Below the pieces are notes generated by a model. It had not been told where the DNA came from. It ran no database searches and worked only from the letters and a program-made list of their open reading frames with translations. The translations under genes were made by a program, and so were the position numbers. A stretch of 64,000 bases of DNA from UKL13-2 sp038206765 (lineage in GTDB: Bacteria > Pseudomonadota > Gammaproteobacteria > Burkholderiales > Usitatibacteraceae), in contig JBBRAM010000012.1 in NCBI GenBank assembly GCA_038206765.1, positions 1-64,000 of the forward strand, read 5' to 3'. The first letter of the stretch is position 1. Every line of letters begins with the position of its first letter. Shown piece by piece: positions 1-7,747 of this stretch.

Positions 1-2
1 GG

Positions 3-101
3 CTGCTTCGCGTGCTGCGCGACTTACCCGCCGCGAAAACCGTGGATGATGTCGAGGCGCTGTTGCCGTGGAACTTGAATATGCAGGCGCTTACCAGCTA
101 A
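3..101 (+). mobile_element. C-terminal end of an IS66-family transposase (partial)
   Basis: An open frame enters from the left edge and stops at 99-101. Its 32 residues contain a leucine-rich helix, then LPAAKTVDDVEALLPWN, which resembles the C-terminal element of IS66-family DDE transposases (TnpC). Only the last part is in the window, so neither catalytic residues nor the accessory tnpA/tnpB genes can be checked. Two copies of CGCTTAC lie at 89-95 and 134-140; IS66 ends usually carry this at the terminus, so the right end of the element may be at 140. Identification rests on a short segment. Confidence 0.6.
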
Positions 102-140
102 ACGCCGCCCTAGATAGACTGCTGTTCATGGAGCGCTTAC
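102..140. repeat. Probable right terminal inverted repeat of the IS66-type element
   Basis: The segment directly after the transposase stop ends in GAGCGCTTAC at 131-140, the outer sequence expected of an IS66 right end. The left end is outside the window, so the inverted repeat and the 8-bp target duplication (candidate copy 141-148) cannot be confirmed. Confidence 0.4.
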
Positions 141-289
141 CACCAGCCATCACGTCCACCCGAAAATTCGACAAGCATGGCGATTGGCATTATTTTTTTA
201 CGATGCCGCGCGTGGCGTTTTGGATGCTAATTGATAAAAGCCGGGTTGAAAAATTTACCAAGGCCTATTGGTACGATGATCGATCATGA
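141..289 (+). pseudogene. Fragment of an unknown protein, possibly cut off by the IS66 element
   Basis: A reading frame that passes through the insertion-sequence end continues to a stop at 287-289. The part beyond 141 encodes about 48 residues with a plausible protein composition (aromatic residues, alternating charge, HGDWHYFF, FWMLIDKS). It has no start of its own outside the IS end, so it may be the 3' remnant of an interrupted gene. No family is recognised. It could also be chance coding. Confidence 0.3.
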
Positions 290-331
290 ATGCCGCCGTT
301 TGATCGAGCGGCTGATTGGCCTGGTTCGAGC

Positions 332-856
332 CTAGTACGCTGGTTGAGCAATCCGATTTAGGACGACATACTCAACCGCAAAAATATTTGTGTCGTCGGC
401 TTCGCGCCGCTCCCGTGACGTCTCAACCCATTCACGCTGATTCAGCGCCGGAAAAAACGTGTCGCCTTCTGGCGCCGCATCGACTTCGGTAATGTAGAGT
501 TTGTCGGCGTAGGCGAGCGCTTCCGCATAAAGGGTCGCTCCGCCAATGATGAATGCGCCTGCCTGCGCTGAGGTGTCAGAGTTAGCCGCGCTAGACGAGA
601 TAGCGATGGCAGCGTCAACTGAATGCACCACATCCACACCAGCCGCCGAAAATTCGGCATTGCGCGTAACCACAATGTTTTGACGTCCGGGGAGCGGCCT
701 GCCGATCGATTCAAACGTCTTGCGCCCCATGATAATCGGATGACCCATGGTGATGCGTTTGAAATATTGCAGCTCGGCGGGCAGATGCCAAGGCATTTTA
801 TTTTGATGGCCGATGACGCGGTTTTTGGCAATGGCAACAATGAGTGAAAGTGCCAT
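332..856 (-). CDS. folA: Dihydrofolate reductase
   Basis: Reduces dihydrofolate to tetrahydrofolate with NADPH in the cytoplasm, regenerating the cofactor consumed by the neighbouring thymidylate synthase. The 174-residue protein has the family hallmarks: N-terminal strand LSLIVAIA, the loop with VIGHQNKMPWHLPAE (residues 14-28), GRKTFESIGRPLPGR (about 44-58), and a C-terminal IIGGATLYAEAL segment for NADPH and substrate contacts. The active-site acidic residue is Glu28, at the place where E. coli has Asp27. A stretch rich in Ser and Ala (about 86-98) lengthens the middle slightly. The ATG lies 2 nt after the thyA stop codon, so the two genes are co-transcribed and probably translationally coupled. 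Confidence 0.95.
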   Translation of the reverse strand: MALSLIVAIAKNRVIGHQNKMPWHLPAELQYFKRITMGHPIIMGRKTFESIGRPLPGRQNIVVTRNAEFSAAGVDVVHSVDAAIAISSSAANSDTSAQAGAFIIGGATLYAEALAYADKLYITEVDAAPEGDTFFPALNQREWVETSRERREADDTNIFAVEYVVLNRIAQPAY

Positions 857-858
857 TT

Positions 859-1653
859 TTAAACCGCAATCGGCGCTTTAATGGCGGGATGTGGATCGTA
901 ATTCGTCAGTGTGAAATCGGCGTATTTGAAATCAAAAATTTTGCTCACATCCGCGTTCAAAGTCATCGTCGGCATTGGCTTAAAATCGCGGCTTAATTGC
1001 TCGCGCGCTTGATCGAGATGGTTGGAATACAAATGAGCATCACCCAAGGTATGCACAAAATCGCCCGGCTGTAATCCACAAACTTGTGCCACCATCATCG
1101 TCAGCAAAGCATACGATGCAATATTAAACGGCACGCCCAAAAAAATATCGGCACTGCGCTGATAAAGCTGACAAGAGAGTTTGCCGTTGGCGACGTAAAA
1201 CTGAAAGAACGCGTGGCAGGGTGCTAACGCCATCTTCGGAATATCGGCAACATTCCAAGCCGAAACAATGATTCGGCGAGAGTCCGGATTGGTTTTTATT
1301 TGCTGAATGATTTCAGAAATTTGATCAATATGCACGCCATTCGGGGCGGGCCACGAGCGCCACTGGTAGCCATATACCGGGCCTAGCTCACCATCGGCAT
1401 TGGCCCATTCGTCCCAAATGGACACGCCGTTTTCGTTCAGATATTTGATATTCGTATCGCCCGCCAAGAACCACAGCAGCTCGTGAATGATCGATTTGAG
1501 GTGCAGCTTTTTGGTCGTCACCAGTGGGAAACCTGCGCTTAAATCAAACCGCATTTGGTGGCCAAAAACAGACAATGTGCCAGTACCGGTGCGGTCTGAT
1601 TTTTGTGCGCCGTGCTCGAGCACGAGGCGCATGAGATCGTGATATTGCTTCAT
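859..1653 (-). CDS. thyA: Thymidylate synthase
   Basis: Converts dUMP to dTMP using 5,10-methylene-tetrahydrofolate, the only de novo source of thymidylate in organisms with this enzyme. The 264-residue length equals that of E. coli ThyA. Visible landmarks are RTGTGT (21-26), the WFLAGDTN substrate loop (61-68), SRRIIVSAWN (125-134) and catalytic Cys146 in LAPCHAFFQFYV. It starts with ATG at 1653 and precedes folA by 2 nt, the usual thyA-folA pair that couples dTMP synthesis to regeneration of its folate cofactor. Confidence 0.97.
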   Translation of the reverse strand: MKQYHDLMRLVLEHGAQKSDRTGTGTLSVFGHQMRFDLSAGFPLVTTKKLHLKSIIHELLWFLAGDTNIKYLNENGVSIWDEWANADGELGPVYGYQWRSWPAPNGVHIDQISEIIQQIKTNPDSRRIIVSAWNVADIPKMALAPCHAFFQFYVANGKLSCQLYQRSADIFLGVPFNIASYALLTMMVAQVCGLQPGDFVHTLGDAHLYSNHLDQAREQLSRDFKPMPTMTLNADVSKIFDFKYADFTLTNYDPHPAIKAPIAV

Positions 1654-1842
1654 GGGTTCGGATGGGGTTAAAAAATTTATCGGCGAATTGATATTCTAAC
1701 TGTACTCAACCGCCGGGATCGACTGACGTTAAAAAGATGCTCGATTTGGCATCAAACCACGCGAAAAATTCTGAAAATTACTGCCAAGCTCTTGCACTAA
1801 CACGGTGTTTTCGATGAAGACACTCGAACGGGTGGTGGCATT

Positions 1843-2841
1843 TTACGATTGCGAAAATACCTCTTCCATTTTGCGAATGAATTGCTCGATTTCGGACTCG
1901 GGCAATGCGTTAATGCCGGCCGCACCCACACGACCACCGCCGCCTGCAAACGCAATCGCGACATGATCGGCGCGATGTTGCTGATTGGTTGTACCGAACG
2001 GCGCACGAATGCTGACAGTAAAATTTCCGCCCGCGTTTGGCGTCAGAAGCGCATGAGCGCAGGCAGGATTTGATTCGGCGAGACGATTCGCGAACACGCC
2101 GCTCACCCGCCGAGCCCAAGGCGCATCGGGAAAGCGATAAATCGCATAAGCTGCATTTGTTCGATACGGCGCAACCATCGCGGCGAGTTGCAGGTCGGAT
2201 GCCATGCTTTGCTTGAGTGTGGCAAACACGGTTTCAGCGCGCATAAACGCTAACGGATCCGCGTATGGTTCCAATCGTTTTGCCAAATCTACCGGTCGAA
2301 AAACCAAATCCGCCTCGGCATCACCGTACGCGTTGTAGTTAAGGGCTTCGCCAAACGCATGCAACTGCGCTAGTTCAGTTGGGGCTATTGACGCTGCATG
2401 CCCAAGCTTTGTGGCGACTTCGATGAGGTTATCGCCAAACGCCGCCGCGATTGTCCAGCGTCGATATTGACCATTCACGCTGTGATGGCGATCCACCAAC
2501 AGGCTGGTGCAGACTGTTGGCGCGGTATCAATGTTGGCATCAAGCGCGGGATGTGGTTTTAGTAAACTGGCACGATGATGGTCAAAAAAGCGAACCTGCG
2601 CGCCTTGCGACAGCAATTGTTCCACTGCCTCGGCGTTTTGGTCATAGGAGATATCAAAAATAGTGACTTCAACCTCGGCGCCCCCTTTCACTATCGGGAG
2701 GGCATGGCTAACCAGCGCAATATCACGTTTCACGCCGCTAATGAGCTGTAGCTGCGCTGCCGGAACCGGATTGGCCAGCCGATATTGGTGACGGGCAATG
2801 AGACCGTCGGCGTCGCCGTTAAAGATATCGATGCAATGCAT
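1843..2841 (-). CDS. DHH-family phosphoesterase
   Basis: A member of the DHH/DHHA1 phosphoesterase superfamily, whose members cleave phosphodiester or phosphoanhydride bonds in short oligonucleotides, cyclic dinucleotides or polyphosphate with a metal-ion pair. The 332-residue protein begins MHCIDIFNGDADG, containing the first metal motif, has DHH at 87-89 within FFDHHR, and ends with the DHHA1-type glycine-rich GGGGRVGAAG turn. The frame is open further upstream to a TTG at 2904, but the metal motif starts right after the ATG at 2841, so that start is preferred. The substrate cannot be deduced. It lies between cysC and thyA on the same strand with 82- and 189-nt gaps, so co-transcription is uncertain. 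Confidence 0.75.
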   Translation of the reverse strand: MHCIDIFNGDADGLIARHQYRLANPVPAAQLQLISGVKRDIALVSHALPIVKGGAEVEVTIFDISYDQNAEAVEQLLSQGAQVRFFDHHRASLLKPHPALDANIDTAPTVCTSLLVDRHHSVNGQYRRWTIAAAFGDNLIEVATKLGHAASIAPTELAQLHAFGEALNYNAYGDAEADLVFRPVDLAKRLEPYADPLAFMRAETVFATLKQSMASDLQLAAMVAPYRTNAAYAIYRFPDAPWARRVSGVFANRLAESNPACAHALLTPNAGGNFTVSIRAPFGTTNQQHRADHVAIAFAGGGGRVGAAGINALPESEIEQFIRKMEEVFSQS

Positions 2842-2923
2842 GGGTTGCTGGTTGGTAGTCGGTGATTGACCGAAAGTGCAAATAGAGTGAGAGTGAAATT
2901 TCAAACGGAACAGTAGTCGGCAA

Positions 2924-3496
2924 CTACATCACACCGTCCCCTTTGAGACGGCTGACAATTTGGGCAAGGCCAGCTTCGACACTCATAGCCGTAGTGTCGA
3001 TGGAAATCTCGGCATCAACCGGCACCTCATAGGGGTCAGAAACGCCCGTAAAGCCCGTCAGAAGCCCTGCGCGGGCTTTGGCATACAAACCCTTCACATC
3101 ACGCGCTTCGCAGACTTCCAGCGGCGTGGCGAGGTGGACGAGATAAAAGCTGCCGGTGGCTTCGACCAACCGTCGCGCCGCGTGCCGGGCGTTTTCAAAC
3201 GGTGCAATCGCCGACACAATCACAAAGCCGCCGTGCTTAACGACCTCGCTGGCAACGAAACCGATACGTTGGATATTCAAATCGCGATGTTCACGCGAAA
3301 AGCCTAGCTCGCTCGATAAGTGAGTGCGGATAACGTCACCATCCAGCAGGGTGGTGGTCCTGTTTGCATCTAGTCGGTTGTAGGTGTCGAGGGCTGTGGC
3401 AAGGGTGGTTTTGCCTGAGCCGGACAAGCCGGTAAAAAAAACGCAGACGCCGCAATTGCCGGTGTCGGCGAGCTTCGCGGCGTTGGAGGTCAACAT
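2924..3496 (-). CDS. cysC: Adenylyl-sulfate kinase
   Basis: Phosphorylates adenosine 5'-phosphosulfate (APS) at the 3' position with ATP to give PAPS, for sulfate assimilation or sulfation. The 190-residue protein has a Walker A motif GLSGSGKT (23-30), the DGDVIR motif, the LGFSREHRDLNIQR substrate segment, and the KGLYAKAR region followed by GVSDPYEVP, all typical of bacterial CysC. It is a stand-alone kinase not fused to CysN. No cysD or cysN gene is near it, so the partner ATP sulfurylase must be elsewhere. Confidence 0.93.
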   Translation of the reverse strand: MLTSNAAKLADTGNCGVCVFFTGLSGSGKTTLATALDTYNRLDANRTTTLLDGDVIRTHLSSELGFSREHRDLNIQRIGFVASEVVKHGGFVIVSAIAPFENARHAARRLVEATGSFYLVHLATPLEVCEARDVKGLYAKARAGLLTGFTGVSDPYEVPVDAEISIDTTAMSVEAGLAQIVSRLKGDGVM

Positions 3497-3506
3497 ATTC
3501 AGTTGT

Positions 3507-3590
3507 TTAAGCGAGGAGGTGAAGAGGTCGAGGGTGAGGAGGTGAGGCTGCGAACCAATTGGCGCTGCGGAGGTGAGGCCGTGGGATAGT
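3507..3590. repeat. G-rich short direct repeats upstream of cysC
   Basis: The spacer between cysC and the TPR gene contains GAGGAGGTGA at 3513-3522 and 3536-3545 and a related GGAGGTGAGG at 3569-3578, giving a purine-rich, GAGGTGA-repeating tract. The rest of the 3497-3757 spacer shows no coding or RNA gene. Confidence 0.5.
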
Positions 3591-3757
3591 AGGTGATGTA
3601 GATGAGTTAAGTGCGTTTAGAAACAGCGTCTAAAACCGAAAAGTCGTGGTGCTGGCAACCAAGGAAAGCCCGCTAACACCACCGCACCATCACCTCACTA
3701 AACGAGGCGCCCAACACTCATTTCGCCCTTCACTTCCCAACATCAATTAACCAACGT

Positions 3758-5020
3758 TCAGCGCGAGAAAATAACCCACAGGTTTGCCATATCAGCGACG
3801 CCATCGTCACCTTTTACGCTCTTCAGCATTTGCACGCCACGAACTTTTTGGTTGGATTGGAGGAGCGCGATTCCCAAATGCAGCTTGGCGTCTTCGGGGC
3901 GCTTCATGTCGCCTTTTTTAATGGCGGCTTCCATCATCCCAGTCCCGCTGGCTTGTCCTGCTGTAAAACGGTTGTAGCCCAGCGTGAATAATGCATCACC
4001 GTTGCGCGCAGCATTGGCTTCGGCTTCAGCTTTGCTGCCGGCGGTTATCACACTTGCGTTTTCGGCCACTCTGGATTCGACCAAATCTTTGAGCCGCTTG
4101 TGGCGAGCCGCTTCAGCTCCCTTACCCAGCGCACCAGAGGTATAACCATCGTCAACGATTTTCTTGGCCTCGCTGGGGAAGCCTGCCTGCAATGCGAGCT
4201 GCGACATTTCCATAAAATCGTTGGTTGCACTCAAATTGCCGGTGGCCAATCGGAGGCGATAAACATCAAGCGCCAATCGATCCGCAAAGCCAGGCTTGGA
4301 TTGCAACCGCGAAACCACATCTGCCCAAAGGCTTTTCTTAGGATAGTAATTCAGCAGCTTTTCAATTGTTGCGATATAGCCACTACCGTTTTTTTGCCGC
4401 AAATAACTGTTGGCTAACAATTGCAGCTTTTCTTCCGATGGCGCACGGCCAGCTTTTTCGTCAGCTTGAATATCGGTCAATGATTCCTTGGCCGCGTTGG
4501 CAAAATCGCCGCTCTGAAAATACGACTGAATCATGAGCGTACGAACTTGCCCGCTGCCGCCGCCATCGCGGAAATAGCGTGATGCCATTTGAATTGCGGC
4601 GGAATAATTTCTGGCGGAGTATTGCATGCCAACTAACGCTTCAACAATTTTTAGCTGTGTTGCGCCGGGCGCTTTGCCAGACGCCAACACCGCTTCAAAT
4701 GAACGGATAGCCGTAGCAGAATCGCCTGCGCCGGACGCTGCCGAGCCCATCGAACTATTGACCAAATAACTTTCTTGTGCAGTAAGGCCACCCACTCTTT
4801 CGGCTTCGCGAACTTTGTTGAGCGCCTCTTTAAATTTACCGGCCCGCATTAAATCATTTGCGGCTTGCAATGGCTTACCCACATCCGGGCGAACGGCCTC
4901 TTGGGCGTTAGCGGATGGAAGAACGAGGCATGCCGCGCTAACAATTGCAAAGGCGGTCAGACCACGCTTCAACATTGACAGCGACGTCAAAAATCCGAAG
5001 GAAAATGCGAATTTAGTCAT
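3758..5020 (-). CDS. Exported TPR-repeat protein of the TonB/ExbBD operon
   Basis: The last gene of the tonB-exbB-exbD-exbD cluster. It encodes about 420 residues with an N-terminal signal sequence (hydrophobic stretch ending LPSANAQ), so the mature protein should be periplasmic. The remainder is helical with repeated A/L/Y-rich pairs of helices typical of tetratricopeptide repeats (KPLQAANDLMRAGKFKEALN is the clearest). Start chosen: ATG at 5020, preceded by a weak GGGA; a later ATG at 4975 would begin a more compact signal peptide, and an upstream TTG at 5035 is less likely. Similar TPR proteins accompany duplicated-ExbD TonB systems in other proteobacteria, where a role in assembling or tuning the complex is supposed but not proved here. 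Confidence 0.7.
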   Translation of the reverse strand: MTKFAFSFGFLTSLSMLKRGLTAFAIVSAACLVLPSANAQEAVRPDVGKPLQAANDLMRAGKFKEALNKVREAERVGGLTAQESYLVNSSMGSAASGAGDSATAIRSFEAVLASGKAPGATQLKIVEALVGMQYSARNYSAAIQMASRYFRDGGGSGQVRTLMIQSYFQSGDFANAAKESLTDIQADEKAGRAPSEEKLQLLANSYLRQKNGSGYIATIEKLLNYYPKKSLWADVVSRLQSKPGFADRLALDVYRLRLATGNLSATNDFMEMSQLALQAGFPSEAKKIVDDGYTSGALGKGAEAARHKRLKDLVESRVAENASVITAGSKAEAEANAARNGDALFTLGYNRFTAGQASGTGMMEAAIKKGDMKRPEDAKLHLGIALLQSNQKVRGVQMLKSVKGDDGVADMANLWVIFSR

Positions 5021-5056
5021 GGATTGGTATCCCAAAGAGGGGAAAGATGAAAAGGG

Positions 5057-5079
5057 GAAACGCGGCCTGGCCGCGTTTC
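5057..5079 (-). terminator. Intercistronic hairpin between exbD and the TPR gene
   Basis: An 11-bp perfect inverted repeat (GAAACGCGGCC, one central base, GGCCGCGTTTC) lies between the second exbD stop and the TPR start. Read on the minus strand it is followed by CCCCTTTT, a weak U-rich tail. It could be a partial terminator or processing site that lowers expression of the TPR gene. Confidence 0.6.
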
Positions 5080-5091
5080 GTTTGATTCAAA

Positions 5092-5523
5092 TTACTTAAC
5101 GAACTGTTCGTTACCAACAATACCCATCTTGGTCACGCCGAGTCGCTGGGCAGCGGCCATCACATGCGCAACGTATTTGTACTCAACCAATTTATTGGGA
5201 CGCACATGCACTTCAGGCTGCGTTTCCATCGCTGCGGCTTCGATTAACTTGGCATCAAGTTCAGCGTTTGTAACGGCTACCGCGTTCCACAAAATGGTGC
5301 CATCAAAATCAATGTCAATCTGAACAATAACTGGCTCCTTTAAAGGCGGCGGCTGATTATTATTGATCGGCATATTCAACTTGATCGCGTGTGTTTGCGG
5401 TGGGATGGTGATAATCATCATGATAATCAGCACCAACATCACGTCGATCAGCGGCGTGGTGTTGATTTCCATCATCGGTTCAGCTTCTTTATCAGGGCTG
5501 CCAGAGCCAACGGTCATGCTCAT
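5092..5523 (-). CDS. exbD: ExbD-type biopolymer transport protein (second copy)
   Basis: Inner-membrane subunit of the proton-driven ExbB-ExbD motor that energises TonB. It has 143 residues: short cytoplasmic N-terminus, one transmembrane helix (about 24-42) with the essential membrane Asp27 in NTTPLIDVMLVL, and a periplasmic domain ending VTKMGIVGNEQFVK. It begins at ATG 5523 with GAGG upstream. It differs clearly from the other ExbD next to it (PPQTHAIKLNMP versus SPIVLKTLKVELP after the helix), so the two are paralogues that diverged and not a recent duplication. Confidence 0.93.
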   Translation of the reverse strand: MSMTVGSGSPDKEAEPMMEINTTPLIDVMLVLIIMMIITIPPQTHAIKLNMPINNNQPPPLKEPVIVQIDIDFDGTILWNAVAVTNAELDAKLIEAAAMETQPEVHVRPNKLVEYKYVAHVMAAAQRLGVTKMGIVGNEQFVK

Positions 5524-5582
5524 ATTTTTCCTCGATTTCTTGTCGATTTTCGCGTTTTATACTAGCCGCAACAACGGGCGAA

Positions 5583-6011
5583 TTATTGGTTTAGCGGAGG
5601 CGGCTCGGTAATAAAACCAACTTTCATAATACTTGCTCGCTGCGCTGTGTAAACAACCTTACCGACAGACTCATAACGGGCACTTTCGTGGCCGCGAATA
5701 TGAATTTCTGGTTGTGGCGTCTTGACTGCTTCTACCTTCATTTTTTCAAACAAAGCATCAGTATCGCTAACCAGTTGCTGGTTCCAATAAATATCGCCGT
5801 CTTTACTAATGGAGATCACAATGTTTTCTGGCTTCGTCTCGGTGACAATGTTCTTCTCTTTCGGCAACTCCACCTTCAGCGTCTTTAAGACGATGGGGGA
5901 AGTAATCAAAAAGATAATAAACAACACTAACATCACATCAACTAACGGCGTGGTGTTGATTGCTGAAATGACTTCTTCTTCGTCGCTATCCGAACCAATA
6001 CTCATTCCCAT
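5583..6011 (-). CDS. exbD: ExbD-type biopolymer transport protein (first copy)
   Basis: Second ExbD paralogue of the operon, 142 residues. The acidic N-terminus (SDSDEEE) is followed by a membrane helix with the proton-carrying Asp25 in NTTPLVDVMLVL and a periplasmic domain with EIHIRGHESARYE, typical of ExbD/TolR. It starts at ATG 6011 after an AGGAG ribosome-binding site. Its gene is separated from exbB by 161 nt containing a strong hairpin and three 11-bp repeats, and from the second exbD by 59 nt. Two ExbD subunits could form a hetero-pair within the ExbB pentamer; this is inference. Confidence 0.93.
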   Translation of the reverse strand: MGMSIGSDSDEEEVISAINTTPLVDVMLVLFIIFLITSPIVLKTLKVELPKEKNIVTETKPENIVISISKDGDIYWNQQLVSDTDALFEKMKVEAVKTPQPEIHIRGHESARYESVGKVVYTAQRASIMKVGFITEPPPLNQ

Positions 6012-6028
6012 CGGGGACTCCTACTTAT

Positions 6029-6061
6029 GTTCTATTTGTGTTCTATTTGTGTTCTATTTGA
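6029..6061. repeat. Three tandem 11-bp repeats (GTTCTATTTGT)
   Basis: Copies at 6029-6039, 6040-6050 and 6051-6061 (the last differs at its final base), directly upstream of the first exbD ribosome-binding site and touching the hairpin at 6055-6091. Confidence 0.85.
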
Positions 6062-6091
6062 GTTGTTTGTATTCAACAAACAACTCAAATA
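6055..6091 (-). other. Perfect 16-bp hairpin between exbB and exbD
   Basis: Positions 6055-6070 and 6076-6091 are exact reverse complements separated by ATTCA. No U-tract follows on the minus strand, so it is not a standard terminator. Placed after exbB and before exbD, it could protect the upstream message from 3' exonucleases and so raise ExbB over ExbD, matching the excess of ExbB in the complex. That role is inferred. Confidence 0.85.
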
Positions 6092-6172
6092 ACCACATCA
6101 GACCTGTTGCCGTCGTTGCGCACTAACCAGCAGCACGATGACAGCAACAGCGATGTTGAATATTTGCGGCGA

Positions 6173-7042
6173 TTACTTCGCTTTGCTGCCTTGGCTCATC
6201 AACACCGAGTGGAGATCAGCGCTGAATGCACGAACTTGTTCCATCGCGGTTTTATTGCGACGAATTAACCAGTTGTATGACAACACAGCCGGTACAGCAA
6301 CTGCCAAACCAATGGCAGTCATGATGAGTGATTCACCAATCGGGCCAGCCACTTTGTCAAGTGAGGATTGGCCTGAGGCACCAATGGCTACCAGCGCGTG
6401 ATAGATACCCCAAACCGTGCCGAACAAACCTACGAATGGTGAAGTCGAGCCAACCGTCGCCAAGAACGCCAAGCCATCACCCAAACGGCTGTTGACGTTG
6501 TCGGTGGCACGCTGAACAGACATCGTGACCCAAGTATTGAAATCCACATCGCCCATCAGGCCGTGGTGCTTATCTGAGGCTTTCAAGCCGCTTTCAGCGA
6601 TGAAGCGGAACGCGCTGTCTTCATGCAAGGTTGTTGCACCTTGCGCAAGTGAGCCGGAGTTCCAGAAAGTCTCGGTGGCGGCTTTGGATTCTGACATCAG
6701 GCGGCGCTGTTCAAACAGCTTTACGACCAAGATATACCAGCTACCCATTGACATCACGACCAAGATAAACAAAACGAATCTGGCAACTAAGTCAGCTTTG
6801 TCCCAAATTGCTTTTACGCCCAAGCTTTCGCCACCAGCTGCTGGAGCAGCAGCGGGCGCAGCGGCAGGTGCAGCAGGCGCGGCTTCTACCGGTTTAGCCG
6901 CGTCAGCCGCCGGGGCTGGGGCAGGAGCTGGCGTTTGGGCAACAACGGAAGCGGGTTGCAATGCAACAACGGCGGTTACCACCGGTGCGCTAAAAACAAC
7001 TGCCGCGATCAGCAGTGCAGGGATACGTTTAATAAATGACAT
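6173..7042 (-). CDS. exbB: ExbB/TolQ-type proton channel protein with N-terminal extension
   Basis: Inner-membrane channel subunit (MotA/TolQ/ExbB family) that works with ExbD to use the proton gradient to power TonB. Start at ATG 7042 is supported by a GGAGG site 6 nt upstream. The 289-residue protein starts with a cleavable-looking signal sequence (residues 1-35), then an Ala/Pro-rich linker (36-71), then three membrane helices: RFVLFILVVMSMGSWYILVV, the conserved segment FLATVGSTSPFVGLFGTVWGIYHAL, and the IGESLIMTAIGLAVAVPAVL helix with its conserved Thr. The extended N-terminus is a known ExbB variant that places extra sequence in the periplasm. Confidence 0.93.
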   Translation of the reverse strand: MSFIKRIPALLIAAVVFSAPVVTAVVALQPASVVAQTPAPAPAPAADAAKPVEAAPAAPAAAPAAAPAAGGESLGVKAIWDKADLVARFVLFILVVMSMGSWYILVVKLFEQRRLMSESKAATETFWNSGSLAQGATTLHEDSAFRFIAESGLKASDKHHGLMGDVDFNTWVTMSVQRATDNVNSRLGDGLAFLATVGSTSPFVGLFGTVWGIYHALVAIGASGQSSLDKVAGPIGESLIMTAIGLAVAVPAVLSYNWLIRRNKTAMEQVRAFSADLHSVLMSQGSKAK

Positions 7043-7105
7043 GTTTCCTCCAGTAAAAAAATCGAATTGCAATTAATAATAATTAGAAAAAATCAGAACA
7101 AAAAA

Positions 7106-7747
7106 TTAATCTGTCAGCTTGAATGAGAACGGAACCAGGACTCGAATATCTCGCCCCTGCCCGTTACATTTAAACGTACGAACTACGGCAATGGCTGGGC
7201 TGTTAAATACGCGGTTTGAAGATGATTTGACATCGATATCCTTCACTTCTCCATTAGCGCCCAAGGTGAATTCAATCAGAACATCACCCTGCAAACCATC
7301 ACGACGCGCTTGCGTTGGGAACTTGACATCCGCACGCACTTGCGCTGAGTTCGGGCAAACTATACCGACTGCGGGCGGTGCTGCAGACTGAACTGGCGCT
7401 GGTGGCGCGGGCGGTGAAGGTGGCGCAAACGTAGCTGGTGCGACTGGCGAAGTGTTCGCGATCACAGGCTGCTGAATCTGCGGCTGCTGAATTTGCACCT
7501 CAGGTGGCGGCACAAAAGTAGGCATGACCTGCACCATTTTGGGCGGAGGCGGTGGAGGCTCTGGTGGTGGGGGCGGTTTCGGCTTGTCCTCAATAATGAC
7601 GGTTTCAGTCACTGGCTTGATCAGCTTGATGACATCATGCGCGAGGCCGTTGGCCAGCGCCCAGCCCAACAAAAGATGAAATACGATGACAACGGCAATG
7701 CCTGTCAGATGCTTACCCGGCTGCCGTTGCTGTTCTGCGTAACCCAT
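7106..7747 (-). CDS. tonB: TonB energy transducer
   Basis: Couples the ExbB/ExbD motor to outer-membrane receptors. The 213-residue protein has an N-terminal membrane anchor (about 15-35), a proline-rich periplasm-spanning segment with a PPPPPEPPPPPP run (about 58-69) and a second P/A-rich stretch, and a C-terminal TonB domain with FPTQARRDGLQGDVLIEF and a terminal VPFSFKL. Two Cys residues in the C-terminal domain (CPNS and FKCNG) could form a disulfide. ATG at 7747 follows a GGAGG site. It is the first gene of the operon tonB-exbB-exbD-exbD-TPR and presumably serves the two receptor genes upstream on the same strand. Confidence 0.93.
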   Translation of the reverse strand: MGYAEQQRQPGKHLTGIAVVIVFHLLLGWALANGLAHDVIKLIKPVTETVIIEDKPKPPPPPEPPPPPPKMVQVMPTFVPPPEVQIQQPQIQQPVIANTSPVAPATFAPPSPPAPPAPVQSAAPPAVGIVCPNSAQVRADVKFPTQARRDGLQGDVLIEFTLGANGEVKDIDVKSSSNRVFNSPAIAVVRTFKCNGQGRDIRVLVPFSFKLTD

